Shown piece by piece: positions 1 through 8,447 of a DNA stretch of 58,842 nt (positions are counted from its first letter, which is position 1; every line of letters starts with the position of its first letter). This stretch comes from Deltaproteobacteria bacterium. Its GTDB lineage: Bacteria; Desulfobacterota; SM23-61. A model generated the notes under the pieces. The model was given only the letters and a program-made list of their open reading frames with translations, searched no databases and had not been told where the DNA came from. The DNA is taken from contig VGSF01000021.1 in assembly GCA_016875165.1 (NCBI GenBank), positions 1-58,842 of the forward strand, in the 5' to 3' direction. A program made the translations under genes and the position numbers.

Positions 1-224
1 GTTGAGGGCCGGGGGTTAGAGCGGAACGCGCCGGAAGCATCGGTTGGGGTTCCGCTTGGCCACGAAGACAGAAGATCTTTTCCTCCGGAGGAGGCGGGGT
101 TCTTGCTCGCCCCATATGCGGAGATAAAAGCGCCTTATGATTCCAAGCGTTCCGCTCTGGCCCCCGGCCACTGGAATCCCTTGGCCTTTACAACACACCT
201 TTTTTTAAAGAGCTAAAGTGTTAC
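1..224 (+). repeat. Family A MITE-like repeat, copy A1 (left end cut by window)
   Basis: GC-rich non-coding element shared almost base for base with copies near 4.4, 6.3, 16.2, 17.7, 21.8 and 31.6 kb. The right end, AAAGAGCTAAAGTGTTAC, is the inverted counterpart of the left end seen in complete copies. Inner arms (ccgggggttagagcgg near the left, ccgctctggcccccgg near the right) would fold into a long hairpin. Short ORFs in it are shadows of the repeat. Confidence 0.85.
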
Positions 225-320
225 GTTTTTATAAGTACTTGACAATACGGGATTGCTTCGGCGTGCCGCATTGGCAGAACTCCTCGCAATGACGAAAGCG
301 GAACTTTTTACGACTCCATC
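220..320 (-). repeat. Family B repeat, half copy
   Basis: Read on the minus strand, this matches the first two thirds of the family B copy at 9484-9634 (gtaaaaagt end, then a stretch including gtcattgcgag and gaagcaatccc). It stops at cttataaaaacg, where family A copy A1 ends, so one element seems to have cut the other. Confidence 0.65.
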
Positions 321-326
321 AAAATT

Positions 327-481
327 GATGAACTCGTAAAAAGTCCGAAAGCCCCTTTCCCCGTCATTCCGGCCCCGATTTTCATCGGGATAAACTCCAG
401 CCGGAATCCAGTTATTGCAAGGAGTTATCAAACCTCTGGACTCCGGTTTTCACCGGAGTGACGACTTTTTACGAAGCCATC
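327..481 (+). repeat. Family B MITE-like repeat, copy B1
   Basis: Begins GATGAACTCGTAAAAAGTC and ends GACTTTTTACGAAGCCATC, which are imperfect terminal inverted repeats. The interior carries ccggaatccag and ccccgattttcatcgggat, each self-complementary, so the element is a nested hairpin. No coding capacity. Confidence 0.8.
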
Positions 482-486
482 TAAAT

Positions 487-502
487 TGTTTCACGTGGAA
501 CG
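487..502. promoter_or_regulatory. parS-like site next to the rsmG stop codon
   Basis: TGTTTCACGTGGAACG matches the ParB-binding parS consensus TGTTTCACGTGAAACA at 14 of 16 positions and directly adjoins the rsmG stop codon. In many bacteria parA and parB lie just downstream of mnmG-rsmG. Here that position would be beyond the left edge of the window, so I cannot see whether they are present. Confidence 0.6.
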
Positions 503-1159
503 TCACGAATGCTTGAAGCCGAAAAGGATTCTCTCATGGCCCAAAAAAGGCAAGCGCAAGCGGTCCACAAAAGCCAATTTCAGGCCCATTTGGCCAAGTT
601 CGGGAAGGTTTTTTTTCAATTCTTCATCCCCCTTCTTCCCTTTCATGGCCAGGAGGATACCATCTCTTTTTAGAAAAGGGAGTCCGCAAGCCCAAAATTT
701 GAGAATAGACCCGAAAGCCCTGGATATAACGAATTCGAATTCGCCCACAAATCTTCTTTCGGATCCATCTTTTTCTGCCCAGTGGACTTCTATGCCTTCA
801 AGACCTAAAAGACGCACCAGATTTTTTAAAAAATATACCTTTTTCCGTGTGGCCTCCAGTAATACCACCTTAAGGTCCGGGCGGATAATTCTTAAAGGCA
901 CTCCGGGAAAACCAGCCCCCGAACCCAGGTCGAGCAGGGAAGCGCCAGGAAAAAGATATTTTTGGACTGTGAGGGAATCAAGGAAATCTTTTACGATTAC
1001 TTCCCGGTCATCATGTCGGCTTGTTAAATTAATACGCCTTCCCCAGGCTTTAAGTTCCTGAAGATATTGAAAAAAAGCCATGATTTGCTCACCTGGCAAG
1101 GAAAGGCCAAGTTCTGCCGCCCCTTCATTTAACAGCCGGGAAAATTCGTTCTGATTCAC
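503..1159 (-). CDS. rsmG: 16S rRNA (guanine-N7) methyltransferase RsmG
   Basis: RsmG (GidB) methylates N7 of G527 in 16S rRNA, using S-adenosylmethionine, in the cytoplasm. The 218-residue product has the usual family length. The SAM-binding glycine-rich motif LDLGSGAGFPG lies at residues 76-86, preceded by the family region containing WGRRINLTS. The basic stretch after strand 5 (residues about 170-185) fits rRNA contact. The gene lies downstream of mnmG on the same strand, the order conserved in many bacteria. A 442-bp gap with a large inverted repeat separates the two, so they may not share a transcript. Its stop codon directly adjoins a parS-like site. Identification is firm from the motif, length and neighbour. 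Confidence 0.95.
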   Translation of the reverse strand: MNQNEFSRLLNEGAAELGLSLPGEQIMAFFQYLQELKAWGRRINLTSRHDDREVIVKDFLDSLTVQKYLFPGASLLDLGSGAGFPGVPLRIIRPDLKVVLLEATRKKVYFLKNLVRLLGLEGIEVHWAEKDGSERRFVGEFEFVISRAFGSILKFWACGLPFLKRDGILLAMKGKKGDEELKKNLPELGQMGLKLAFVDRLRLPFLGHERILFGFKHS

Positions 1160-1601
1160 TTCAGTTTACAATACTTGGATTTAATTACATCAGCGAAATT
1201 TAGGCTTTGTTCGAAAAGTACGTGGTACGTTCTTTTCGGGAGTTATCCATAGGGTGGATAGAGAGCGGAGAGATTTTAGCCCCGGCCCGCAATGGAGCCG
1301 GTGGGCGGCCCGAAGGGCAAAATCTCGGAGCTCTCGTACCACCCTGTGGATAACTCCCTTGGACAGGCTAAAAGTTTTTTATAATTGATGAGTTACGAAG
1401 CATTCGAGCGAACCACAAATGTTTCAGAGATGTTCTTGCTATAGCAATCTGGTACCAATAATCAATCCTGTTTGGTCTCAACAAAGCTGAGGCTAAGATA
1501 GGTTGTCCAAGAGCCCCCTGATTGCTGGCGGGAAGCTATCACGTAACTTTTGAACAACGTCTAAATTTAGGCTCGAAAAATAAGGACCCTATCGGACATT
1601 T
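1160..1601. other. rsmG-mnmG intergenic region with inverted repeat and DnaA-box-like sites (possible oriC)
   Basis: No gene is seen. The strongest structure is an imperfect inverted repeat with arms at about 1238-1285 and 1311-1358. The outer 20 bp of the arms differ at one base. Each arm carries a DnaA-box sequence: TTATCCATA (1243-1251) and, on the minus strand, TTATCCACA (1345-1353). A smaller palindrome (cgaaaag...cttttcg) lies at 1212-1238 and an AT-rich stretch at 1372-1395. Origins beside mnmG and flanked by parS sites are known. However, two boxes are few, and this genome has many hairpin repeats, so a repeat element is an equal alternative. Confidence 0.35.
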
Positions 1602-3578
1602 TCACTCGTGTCCAATTTTTTTCATATAGACCATCAATATGGAGATGGCCGCCGGGGTAATTCCTGAAATCCGCGAAGCCTGCCCTATGGAAATGGGTTT
1701 TACTTTTTCCAATTTTTCACGGACTTCCGCTGTAAGGCCGGGGATGCTTTTAAAATCCATCTTTTTAGGCAAAGGCATGCGCTCGATCTTCAAAAGTTTG
1801 GCTATCTGTTCTTCCTGTCTTTGGATGTAACCTGCATACTTGACCTGAATCTCTACCTGCTCGGCAACTTTTGCTTCGGGTTTAGTAAAATTTTGATCGA
1901 AAATCTCTAAATCACCAAAGGAGATTTCCGGCCGGCGCAAAATGTCAGCTAATGAGGCTGGATTTTTTAAAGGAGCGCTCCCTAAAGCTTTCAAACGGTC
2001 ATTAATCCCTTTTGTAGGATAAACAATAAACTTTTCCAATCTATCCAATTCCGAGCGAATACATTCTTTTTTATTAATAAATTCATAGTAGGCCTTGTCA
2101 TCTAGCAAGCCCACACCCCGACCTTTTCCCCTCAATCTAAGGTCGGCGTTATCTTCTCGAAGAAGCAGGCGGTATTCCGCCCGGGAGGTAAACATGCGGT
2201 AAGGTTCTTTGGTTCCCTTAGTAACGAGATCATCAATTAAAACTCCGATGTAAGCCTCTTCCCGGCCGAGGATCAAAGGATCCATCCCTCTGATTTTTAA
2301 AGAAGCGTTGATCCCGGCCATTAAACCCTGGGCCGCAGCCTCTTCATAACCCGATGTGCCATTGATCTGTCCGGCAAAATAAAGGTTTTCGACAAGCTTT
2401 GTTTCCAGAGATGGTTTTAACTGAACCGGGTCGGCGTAATCATACTCAATGGCATATCCCGGGCGAACAATTTCGACCTTTTCCAGCCCCGGGATCGAGC
2501 GCAACATCTGCAATTGAATGTCCAGGGGCAGGCTTGTGGAGAGGCCATTGGGATAAATTTCCAGAGTATCCAAGCCCATCGGTTCCAAAAAAATCTGGTG
2601 TTGGTCTTTCTCCGGGAACCGAACAATTTTATCTTCGACTGATGGACAATACCTGGGTCCAACTCCTTTAATAACCCCGCAATATAAGGGCGACCGGTCA
2701 AGGCCGGAACGGATGATCTGGTGCGTTTTTGGATTGGTATAGGTAATATGGCATGGGACCTGGGGTAACGAAATATTTTTATTGCTGAACGAAAAAGGCC
2801 TGGGTGGATAATCGCCAAATTGTTCTTTAAGTTGGGAAAAATCTATCGTTTTTCCATCCAAACGCGGGCAGGTTCCGGTCTTCAACCTTCCTAACGAAAA
2901 ACCAAGGTTAATAATAGATCTCGAGAGCATCATGGAGGGAAGATCACCCAACCTCCCTGCCGGAAAATTTTTCAGGCCTATATGGACAAGCCCCCGGAGA
3001 AAAGTTCCTGTGGTTACGATTACAGAACGGCCCGAGATCCTTTCCCCGTCGTTGGTTTCGACGCCCACTGCCTTTCCATTATCCACGATAATTTCATCAA
3101 CAATGGCCTGCTTTAGATAAAGATTTCCCTGCCTTTCCAGAATTTTTTTCATGCGCTGATGATAAAGTTGCAGGTCTCCCTGGGCCCTGGAAGATCGAAC
3201 TGCCGGGCCTTTTTTAGTATTCAATTGCCGGAACTGTATGCCGGTTTCATCGATATTTTTGGCCATTTCCCCGCCAAGGGCATCGATTTCCTTGACCAGA
3301 TGCCCCTTGGCCAAACCGCCGATGGCCGGATTACAGGACATCCGGGCAATTCCATCTATATTGATAGTTAGCAGAAGCGTGGGGCGGCCCAAACGAGCGC
3401 ATGCCAGAGCCGCTTCACATCCAGCGTGGCCAGCGCCGATGACAATGACATCATATTTTGCAGGAGAATCTTCCAAAGAATTCTTTCTTATGTGTCTATA
3501 AGGATAGAATGTTTCACGTGAAACATCGGCCGTGTTTACATCTAACATATTAAAACAATATGTTTTTTCTTTTATCAC
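1602..3578 (-). CDS. mnmG: tRNA uridine-5-carboxymethylaminomethyl modification enzyme MnmG
   Basis: MnmG (GidA) is the FAD-binding partner of MnmE. Together they install the (carboxymethyl)aminomethyl group at the wobble uridine of tRNAs. The N-terminal Rossmann motif [12 protein letters not shown] is followed by the MnmG signatures [12 protein letters not shown], with its active-site Cys, and GTFLRG. The C-terminal helical region for tRNA and MnmE binding is present. The 658-residue reading frame opens with GTG and is about 40 residues longer at the N-terminus than most homologues. The extra segment is encoded by the DNA holding a perfect parS. A later start, for example TTG at 3476 just before the residues leading into [12 protein letters not shown], is therefore plausible. 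Function is certain and the start is not. Confidence 0.95.
   Translation of the reverse strand: MIKEKTYCFNMLDVNTADVSRETFYPYRHIRKNSLEDSPAKYDVIVIGAGHAGCEAALACARLGRPTLLLTINIDGIARMSCNPAIGGLAKGHLVKEIDALGGEMAKNIDETGIQFRQLNTKKGPAVRSSRAQGDLQLYHQRMKKILERQGNLYLKQAIVDEIIVDNGKAVGVETNDGERISGRSVIVTTGTFLRGLVHIGLKNFPAGRLGDLPSMMLSRSIINLGFSLGRLKTGTCPRLDGKTIDFSQLKEQFGDYPPRPFSFSNKNISLPQVPCHITYTNPKTHQIIRSGLDRSPLYCGVIKGVGPRYCPSVEDKIVRFPEKDQHQIFLEPMGLDTLEIYPNGLSTSLPLDIQLQMLRSIPGLEKVEIVRPGYAIEYDYADPVQLKPSLETKLVENLYFAGQINGTSGYEEAAAQGLMAGINASLKIRGMDPLILGREEAYIGVLIDDLVTKGTKEPYRMFTSRAEYRLLLREDNADLRLRGKGRGVGLLDDKAYYEFINKKECIRSELDRLEKFIVYPTKGINDRLKALGSAPLKNPASLADILRRPEISFGDLEIFDQNFTKPEAKVAEQVEIQVKYAGYIQRQEEQIAKLLKIERMPLPKKMDFKSIPGLTAEVREKLEKVKPISIGQASRISGITPAAISILMVYMKKIGHE
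3510..3525. promoter_or_regulatory. Perfect parS site at the 5' end of mnmG
   Basis: TGTTTCACGTGAAACA is the exact palindromic consensus bound by chromosomal ParB (Spo0J). It overlaps the first codons of the longest mnmG frame and would encode VSRET there. ParB loaded here would spread and recruit SMC, whose gene is also in this window. Confidence 0.92.
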
Positions 3579-3642
3579 CTTCTCTGGATTTTGTCAATTG
3601 ATCTTTTTTCTTGCCTCCTTTCCCTTTTTGTGGGCCAAGAAT

Positions 3643-3797
3643 GATGGCTTCGTAAAAAGTCGTCACTCCGGTGAAAACCAGAGTCCAGAGTATTTATAAG
3701 CATTTGAAAATACTGGATTCCGGCTGGAGTTTATCCCGATGAAAATCGGGGCCGGAATGACGGAAAAGGGCATTTTCAGACTTTTTACGAGTTCATC
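3643..3797 (-). repeat. Family B MITE-like repeat, copy B2
   Basis: Ends GATGGCTTCGTAAAAAGTC and GACTTTTTACGAGTTCATC. The interior matches copy B1 in the opposite orientation, including the paired ccggtgaaaaccggagt and ccccgattttcatcgggat type hairpins. Confidence 0.82.
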
Positions 3798-3842
3798 ATC
3801 CTTCACTTTTGAATAAATTGATGAATTAACAGTGATAGACGA

Positions 3843-4032
3843 AGCCCAGACGGGAGGGGGATGAAAGAGGGAGCACCGGCGGGAAAAAGTTTGGCCTATA
3901 ACCCATGCTTTTCTTCCGCAAAGAAAAGGCGGGATCGAAAGAAAGCGGGGCATCCTCGGCGGAAGCCCCGCCCTTACCCATGAAAGGAATACTGCCTTGT
4001 GCTCCCGAAAGATTCCCCCTCCCGTCCGGGCT
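3843..4032. repeat. Long inverted repeat, about 34-bp arms
   Basis: Arms at 3843-3876 and 3999-4032 are near-perfect reverse complements (agcccagacgggaggggga against tccccctcccgtccgggct, with gagcac/gtgctc further in). Between them lie smaller hairpins (ttttcttccgcaaagaaaa; ggggc...gcccc). No convincing coding frame is present. It could be a further MITE-like family with one copy in view, or an RNA hairpin. Confidence 0.6.
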
Positions 4033-4420
4033 GTGTCCTTACTATCAATCTGAAATCATGAATGAAAATCAAAGGGGAAGGGAAACAAGCTCTTTTTCCA
4101 TGCCACCCCCCAGTTTATTCGCCACCTATTTTATCGTGGCTCTGGCCGGGGGGCGCCGAGAGAAGGAAGAATCGACCCGGATTAGACTTTCTCAAAATCT
4201 CCTTCTGGCCATCCGCAAAGTAAGGCGGCCAGGAGATTGGCAAGGTAAGTTGATGGAAGGAATGCCGCCTTATTTTGCGCAAGAAGGCGCCGTCCCCCCC
4301 GGACCGAAGTGCCGCCCGGACCGAAAACGCAACCTTTAAAAAAGAGGACGGGCGGAGACTTTGAAATAAATTGACTTTTAATCCTCGCTTTGTTATATTC
4401 CAGCAAAAATTCAACCGTTC
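4033..4420. other. Non-coding gap, small inverted repeat only
   Basis: No gene is recognised. An imperfect inverted pair (aatctccttctggcc and ggccaggagatt) lies at about 4195-4240. The short open frames here lack ribosome binding sites and resemble no family. Confidence 0.4.
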
Positions 4421-4696
4421 GAAACAGTTTAGCGACTTGAAAAAATGGTATTAAAGCCTTTGTTGAGGGCCGGGGGTTAGAGCGGAACGCGCCGGAAGCA
4501 TCGGTTGGGGTTCCGCTTGGCCACGAAGACAGAAGATCTTTTCCTCCGGAGGAGGCGGGGGTTCTTGCCGGCCCCATATGCGGAGAAATAAGCGCCTAAT
4601 GATTCTCCGCCTAAGGCGGATTCCGGTCTGGCCCCCGGCCCCTGGAATCCCTTGGCTCTTACAACACACTTTTTTTTCAAAAAGCTAAAGTGTTAC
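4421..4696 (+). repeat. Family A MITE-like repeat, copy A2 (complete)
   Basis: Left end gaaacagtttagcgacttga and right end aaaaagctaaagtgttac are the two terminal inverted repeats of the family. The interior matches A1 with a few differences. About 276 bp, non-coding, flanked by unrelated sequence. Confidence 0.85.
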
Positions 4697-4713
4697 AACC
4701 GTTCTATTCTTCT

Positions 4714-4827
4714 ATGAAAAAAGGAACCCGATTTCTCAACCTGAAACTTGGCAAACGGATTACTCGCCGGCCAAAGCCATGGGCGGCTTTACCTAAAAAG
4801 AAAGCAGCCAAAGGGTCTTCTCGATGA
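4714..4827 (+). CDS. Small basic protein, unknown (possible)
   Basis: An ATG frame of 37 codons begins 17 bp after repeat A2. Its TGA overlaps the ATG of the following lipoprotein gene in an ATGA junction, typical of translational coupling. The product is strongly basic (many Lys and Arg, one Trp) and has no signal peptide or membrane segment. No clear Shine-Dalgarno sequence precedes it, and I recognise no family. The coupling is the only argument for it, and chance is a fair alternative. Confidence 0.3.
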   Translation: MKKGTRFLNLKLGKRITRRPKPWAALPKKKAAKGSSR

Positions 4828-6215
4828 ATGGTGAAAAATTATATTTCTTTCTCCTTTTATTGGTCTTGAGCATTCTGGCCTGTGCCTCCCAACCTAAAAC
4901 CAGCCTCCTTTTACGGGAGATGGAACCCCCACCCCCGGTTATTCAAAAGGTTTTCACCAAAGAAGGTAAAAGCGACTACGTTTTAATTAGGGACGAAGGA
5001 TATCCCTTTCGACTGGTCTATCTCTGTGAAAATCGAGTATATAATTTTGTTGATGAACCAGATAAAAACCCTGTCCTGGTGAGTGTTCAGCCCATCCTCG
5101 ATACCGAGGTTGAGAAAAAGCTTCCAGCCGACGACCGGAAGATGATATGGGCCTGCCTGGAAGTAAAAGTGCGTGAAGAACAGGCTCGGACAGAAGAACA
5201 AAAAAATAAATTAACGGAGGAAAGAAAACGCCTGGAAAAAGAATTAAGCGCGGTTTTGATCGAACGGGATCAAATTATTGCTGAAATAGAGCTTAAAAAG
5301 AAGTTTGCCGAGCAAAAACAACGCCTTATCGAAGAAGAAATGCGCAAGGCAGAGGAAGAACGCCTGCGCAAGCTCGAAGAAGAGCAACGCAGAAAAATTG
5401 AGGAAGAACGGAAGGTTAAAGCCTACAGGGCTGGCGAAAAGGAAAAAGAAGAACCCCAACCAATTCCTCCCCAGGTTACTGAAAGCGGTATCTTCTTGGT
5501 TATGAAAGAGGCCGATGCCCATGAAGAGCCTCAAAAAACCTCAAAAATACAAGCCAAATTAAAAAAATATGATATTTTCGAAGTCATTAACTCCAGGAAA
5601 GACGAACAAGGAAACTCTTGGTACCAGGTTATTTTGAGTGAGCGGCTCATCTCGAAAAAAGGAAAAAAAATTGGCTGGACACCCGAAGAAAAATCTTTTT
5701 GGGTCAAGAACAAATTATTAACCTGGGTGTATCCTGGCGACATGGCTAAGATCGACTCTCTGAAACCTTTAAAATTGAATGTTGAAGAACTTCAATTCAC
5801 CGGAAAAAAAGTCTCTCCTCCCCAAAAACCGCCTTTCTTCGAAGTTATTTATGAAGTAAATATTGACCATACAGAAAAATTGATCGGGTGGGTGGCAGCC
5901 CAGGATGGAATCCGTCGTGAAGATAAAAACACAGAGGAAATGATGGACATCTTAAAAAACCTGGCTAAAACACTCTGGCCCCTAAAGATTCAGAATGACA
6001 TCTTGCGGGGTTATATCCGTATGGGTTTCACCCCCGAACAGGTGATACTTTCCTGGGGTCGGCCCGAGCACGTGAACACAACCAGGACGTTAATGGGTGT
6101 TCACGAACAGTGGGTTTACGGGGAAAAACCTTTTCCCAGAGCTTATGTGTATTTTGAGAATGGATTGTTAAAAAGTTGGGAATTTTTGAAAAGGGACAAG
6201 GATATTTCCCGGTAA
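4824..6215 (+). CDS. Predicted lipoprotein with coiled coil and SH3-like region
   Basis: 463 residues. The N-terminus is a hydrophobic signal with a lipobox-like ILAC ending at Cys20, so export and lipid anchoring are likely. Residues about 110-210 are rich in Glu, Lys, Arg and Gln in a pattern predicted to form a long coiled coil. From about residue 218 a segment (SGIFLVMKEADAHEEP, then SWYQV) resembles bacterial SH3-like domains that bind cell-envelope ligands. A second similar segment follows near residue 320 (WVAAQDGIRRED). The C-terminus contains FTPEQVILSWGRPEHV, resembling short outer-membrane assembly-type repeats. I do not recognise a named family. The role is presumably in the envelope. 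It stands alone between repeats, except for the possible coupled small ORF before it. Confidence 0.75.
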   Translation: MNGEKLYFFLLLLVLSILACASQPKTSLLLREMEPPPPVIQKVFTKEGKSDYVLIRDEGYPFRLVYLCENRVYNFVDEPDKNPVLVSVQPILDTEVEKKLPADDRKMIWACLEVKVREEQARTEEQKNKLTEERKRLEKELSAVLIERDQIIAEIELKKKFAEQKQRLIEEEMRKAEEERLRKLEEEQRRKIEEERKVKAYRAGEKEKEEPQPIPPQVTESGIFLVMKEADAHEEPQKTSKIQAKLKKYDIFEVINSRKDEQGNSWYQVILSERLISKKGKKIGWTPEEKSFWVKNKLLTWVYPGDMAKIDSLKPLKLNVEELQFTGKKVSPPQKPPFFEVIYEVNIDHTEKLIGWVAAQDGIRREDKNTEEMMDILKNLAKTLWPLKIQNDILRGYIRMGFTPEQVILSWGRPEHVNTTRTLMGVHEQWVYGEKPFPRAYVYFENGLLKSWEFLKRDKDISR

Positions 6216-6343
6216 AAAGTAAGATTCTCCGGCGCCACCCAAACACCCCCAAATGATCATAATATTTAAATTCCCCAGAGGGCACAGAGATATAAAAAGG
6301 ACAATTTAGGACACAGATAAACATAGATAAAATTAAAAAATTC

Positions 6344-6610
6344 GTATCAGTTTAGAGTTTTAAAAAAAGGCGGCAACGCCTCTGTTTAGGCCCGGGGGTC
6401 AGGCCGGAACGCGCCGGAAGCATCGGTTGGGTTTCCCCTTGTCCTCGAGGATAAAAGCCCGTTTCCTCCGGAGGAGGCGGGGGGTATCTTCCCCGTCCCA
6501 TCAACGGAGAAATCAGCGCCTTATAATTGCAAGCGGGCCGGTCTGGCCCCCGGGCCCTGGAATCCCTTGGCCCTGGTGACACACCTTTCTTCAAAGAACT
6601 AAAGTGTTAC
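6344..6610 (+). repeat. Family A MITE-like repeat, copy A3 (diverged)
   Basis: Begins gtatcagtttagagtttt and ends gaactaaagtgttac, the family's inverted ends. The interior is recognisable but more diverged than A1, A2, A4 and A5. It shares several variants with the inverted copy A6 (for example the GTATCAG end and the cccaaccgatg context), which suggests two subfamilies. Confidence 0.8.
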
Positions 6611-6646
6611 GAAAATTTATAGAAGTAAATTTATTGGTTAGCATTA

Positions 6647-6779
6647 GAGCCTCTTGAAAAAGTATTTTTTTATGGTTCGACAAGCTCACCACGAACGGAA
6701 AAACTAAATAATTTCAACCTAAGCCCGTTCACCCTGAGCATGTCGAAGGGTAAATTACGGGCTTTTGCAAGAAGCTCAC
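6647..6779 (+). repeat. Family D MITE-like repeat, copy D1
   Basis: Ends are imperfect inverted repeats: GAGCCTCTTGAAAAAGT and the complement of GCTTTTGCAAGAAGCTC. The middle holds ttcgacaagctcaccacgaa and a complementary ttcaccctgagcatgtcgaa, so the element folds on itself. A second copy is at 13700-13831. Confidence 0.82.
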
Positions 6780-6831
6780 TAGTTTGGGCCTTATATTCAC
6801 CACAATTTTTTATTTTTAAAAGGAGGACACC

Positions 6832-8346
6832 ATGGGTTTAAGAGACTTTACGATCTATGACCTGATCGCCCGGAACTCCCGCCTTTTTCCCAACCGCGAC
6901 GCCTGGATTTTTGATCAGCGAAGGGTCTCCTTCATTGAATTTTATCATGAAATTAATAAGTTAGCATATGGGCTGAAAAAATTAGGCCTGAACAAGGGGG
7001 ACCGCCTGGCTGTCCTTTCCCAAAACTGCTATGAGTTTGTCCTCCTTTATGGAGCAGCAGCCAAAGCTGGAGCGGTTATGCTCCCGATCAACTGGCGACT
7101 TACCCCTCAAGAAGTTGAATATATTCTATTGGATGGGCGCCCCAGATTTTTCTTTTTCGGCCAGGAATATAAGGATATGGCCCAGGAAATATCTAAAAAA
7201 CTAAATTTTATTGAACGGTTAGTTAATTTTGGAGGATTGTCAGCGGGGTTAACGCCTTTTTCCTCTCTTCTTGAAGAAGAAGGCACTTTACCAGATGTCG
7301 ATATTCTCGAAAATGACCCTTATTTAATAATCCACACGGCAGCAGTGGCCGGAAAACCTCGAGGAGCCGCTCTCTCGCAGGGGAACATCATTTTTTCCAA
7401 TATGCAGCACATAGCCACAGTTGGCCTCCGGGAGGAAGACGCTTATTTGCACCTGCTCCCGCTTTTCCACATTGCCGACCTGGCCCTGGCTTTTTCGATT
7501 ATGCATGCCGGGGGAAAAAACGTTCTCATGCCTAAATTCGCCCCGGAGCTGGCCCTACAACTTATTGAAAAAGAAAAAATTACCACCATCGGCGAATTTC
7601 CACCCATGTTAGGGATGCTCCTGGAGAAGTTGGAAGGGAAAAATTACGATATATCTTCCCTGAAACATGTGGCTGGAATCGATCATCCGGCCAACATAGA
7701 AAAATTAAAACAAAAAGCAAAAGCGGAATTCTGGATTGGCTTTGGTCAATCGGAAACCTCCGGGATGGTCACACTCTGTCCTTACACAGAGAAACCAGGA
7801 TCTGCCGGCAAAGAAGGCCTATTGGTAAAGATAAAATTGGTTGATGAGCACGACCGCGAAGTAGAAGTCGGAAAGCCAGGGGAGATATGCGTCCGTGGCC
7901 CCTTAGTTTTTTTGGGTTATTGGAACCTCGAGGAAGATAACCGTTATACCTTCCGCGAAGGCTGGCATCACACCGGAGACATCGGGAGGTTAGACGAAAA
8001 CGGATACCTCTGGTATGTAAAAAGGAAAGCTGAAAAAGAACTCATCAAGCCGGGAGGGGAAAATGTCTATCCGGCAGAGGTTGAAAAAGCTATCCTGGAA
8101 AACCCCGAAGTTGCCGACGTTTCGGTCATCGGGGTGAAGGATATAGAATGGGGGGAAGCCATAAAGGCGGTTTGCGTTTTGAAAGCCGGAAGCTCTTTAA
8201 CCAAACAGGAATTAATCGATTTCGTGGCTGCGCGCATTGCCCGTTTTAAGAAACCAAAATATGTAGAGTTTGTTCCCGCCTTGCCCAAAACTCAAGATGG
8301 ATCCATTGACCGGGAAAAAGTGAAAGCCGACTATGGGAAAGGGTAA
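6832..8346 (+). CDS. AMP-forming acyl-CoA synthetase-like protein
   Basis: 504-residue member of the ANL (adenylate-forming) superfamily, which makes acyl-CoA from a carboxylic acid, ATP and CoA. A good Shine-Dalgarno sequence (aaaggagg) sets the ATG. The A5-type motif GFGQSETSG and the hinge region GWHHTGDIGRLDENGYLWY are intact, as is the C-terminal GGENVYPAEVE. Two key sites depart from the norm. The A3 phosphate loop, usually TSGTTGxPKG, reads HTAAVAGKPRGA. The A10 motif, usually PKTxxGKxxR, reads PKTQDGSIDR, so the catalytic Lys is Ser. It may use a nearby Lys, act only in thioester chemistry, or be non-canonical. The substrate is unknown. The gene is monocistronic, convergent with ftsY. 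Confidence 0.85.
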   Translation: MGLRDFTIYDLIARNSRLFPNRDAWIFDQRRVSFIEFYHEINKLAYGLKKLGLNKGDRLAVLSQNCYEFVLLYGAAAKAGAVMLPINWRLTPQEVEYILLDGRPRFFFFGQEYKDMAQEISKKLNFIERLVNFGGLSAGLTPFSSLLEEEGTLPDVDILENDPYLIIHTAAVAGKPRGAALSQGNIIFSNMQHIATVGLREEDAYLHLLPLFHIADLALAFSIMHAGGKNVLMPKFAPELALQLIEKEKITTIGEFPPMLGMLLEKLEGKNYDISSLKHVAGIDHPANIEKLKQKAKAEFWIGFGQSETSGMVTLCPYTEKPGSAGKEGLLVKIKLVDEHDREVEVGKPGEICVRGPLVFLGYWNLEEDNRYTFREGWHHTGDIGRLDENGYLWYVKRKAEKELIKPGGENVYPAEVEKAILENPEVADVSVIGVKDIEWGEAIKAVCVLKAGSSLTKQELIDFVAARIARFKKPKYVEFVPALPKTQDGSIDREKVKADYGKG

Positions 8347-8447
8347 AGGGGAATTGATTGCCTTGGCCTAACCCCCGCTTGGCCATATTTCCCGGGAATT
8401 GAAAAGCGCTTTTTTCGTCAAGGTCCCCTAAGCCTACTCCCTGCCTT

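Noticed and set aside
1..224. Minus-strand ORFs inside family A copies, with near-identical peptides
   Set aside because: They recur because the DNA repeats. They have no ribosome sites, differ by frameshifts among copies and match no family.
2417..2818. Second minus-strand frame within mnmG
   Set aside because: Frame shadow of MnmG, whose frame is intact throughout.
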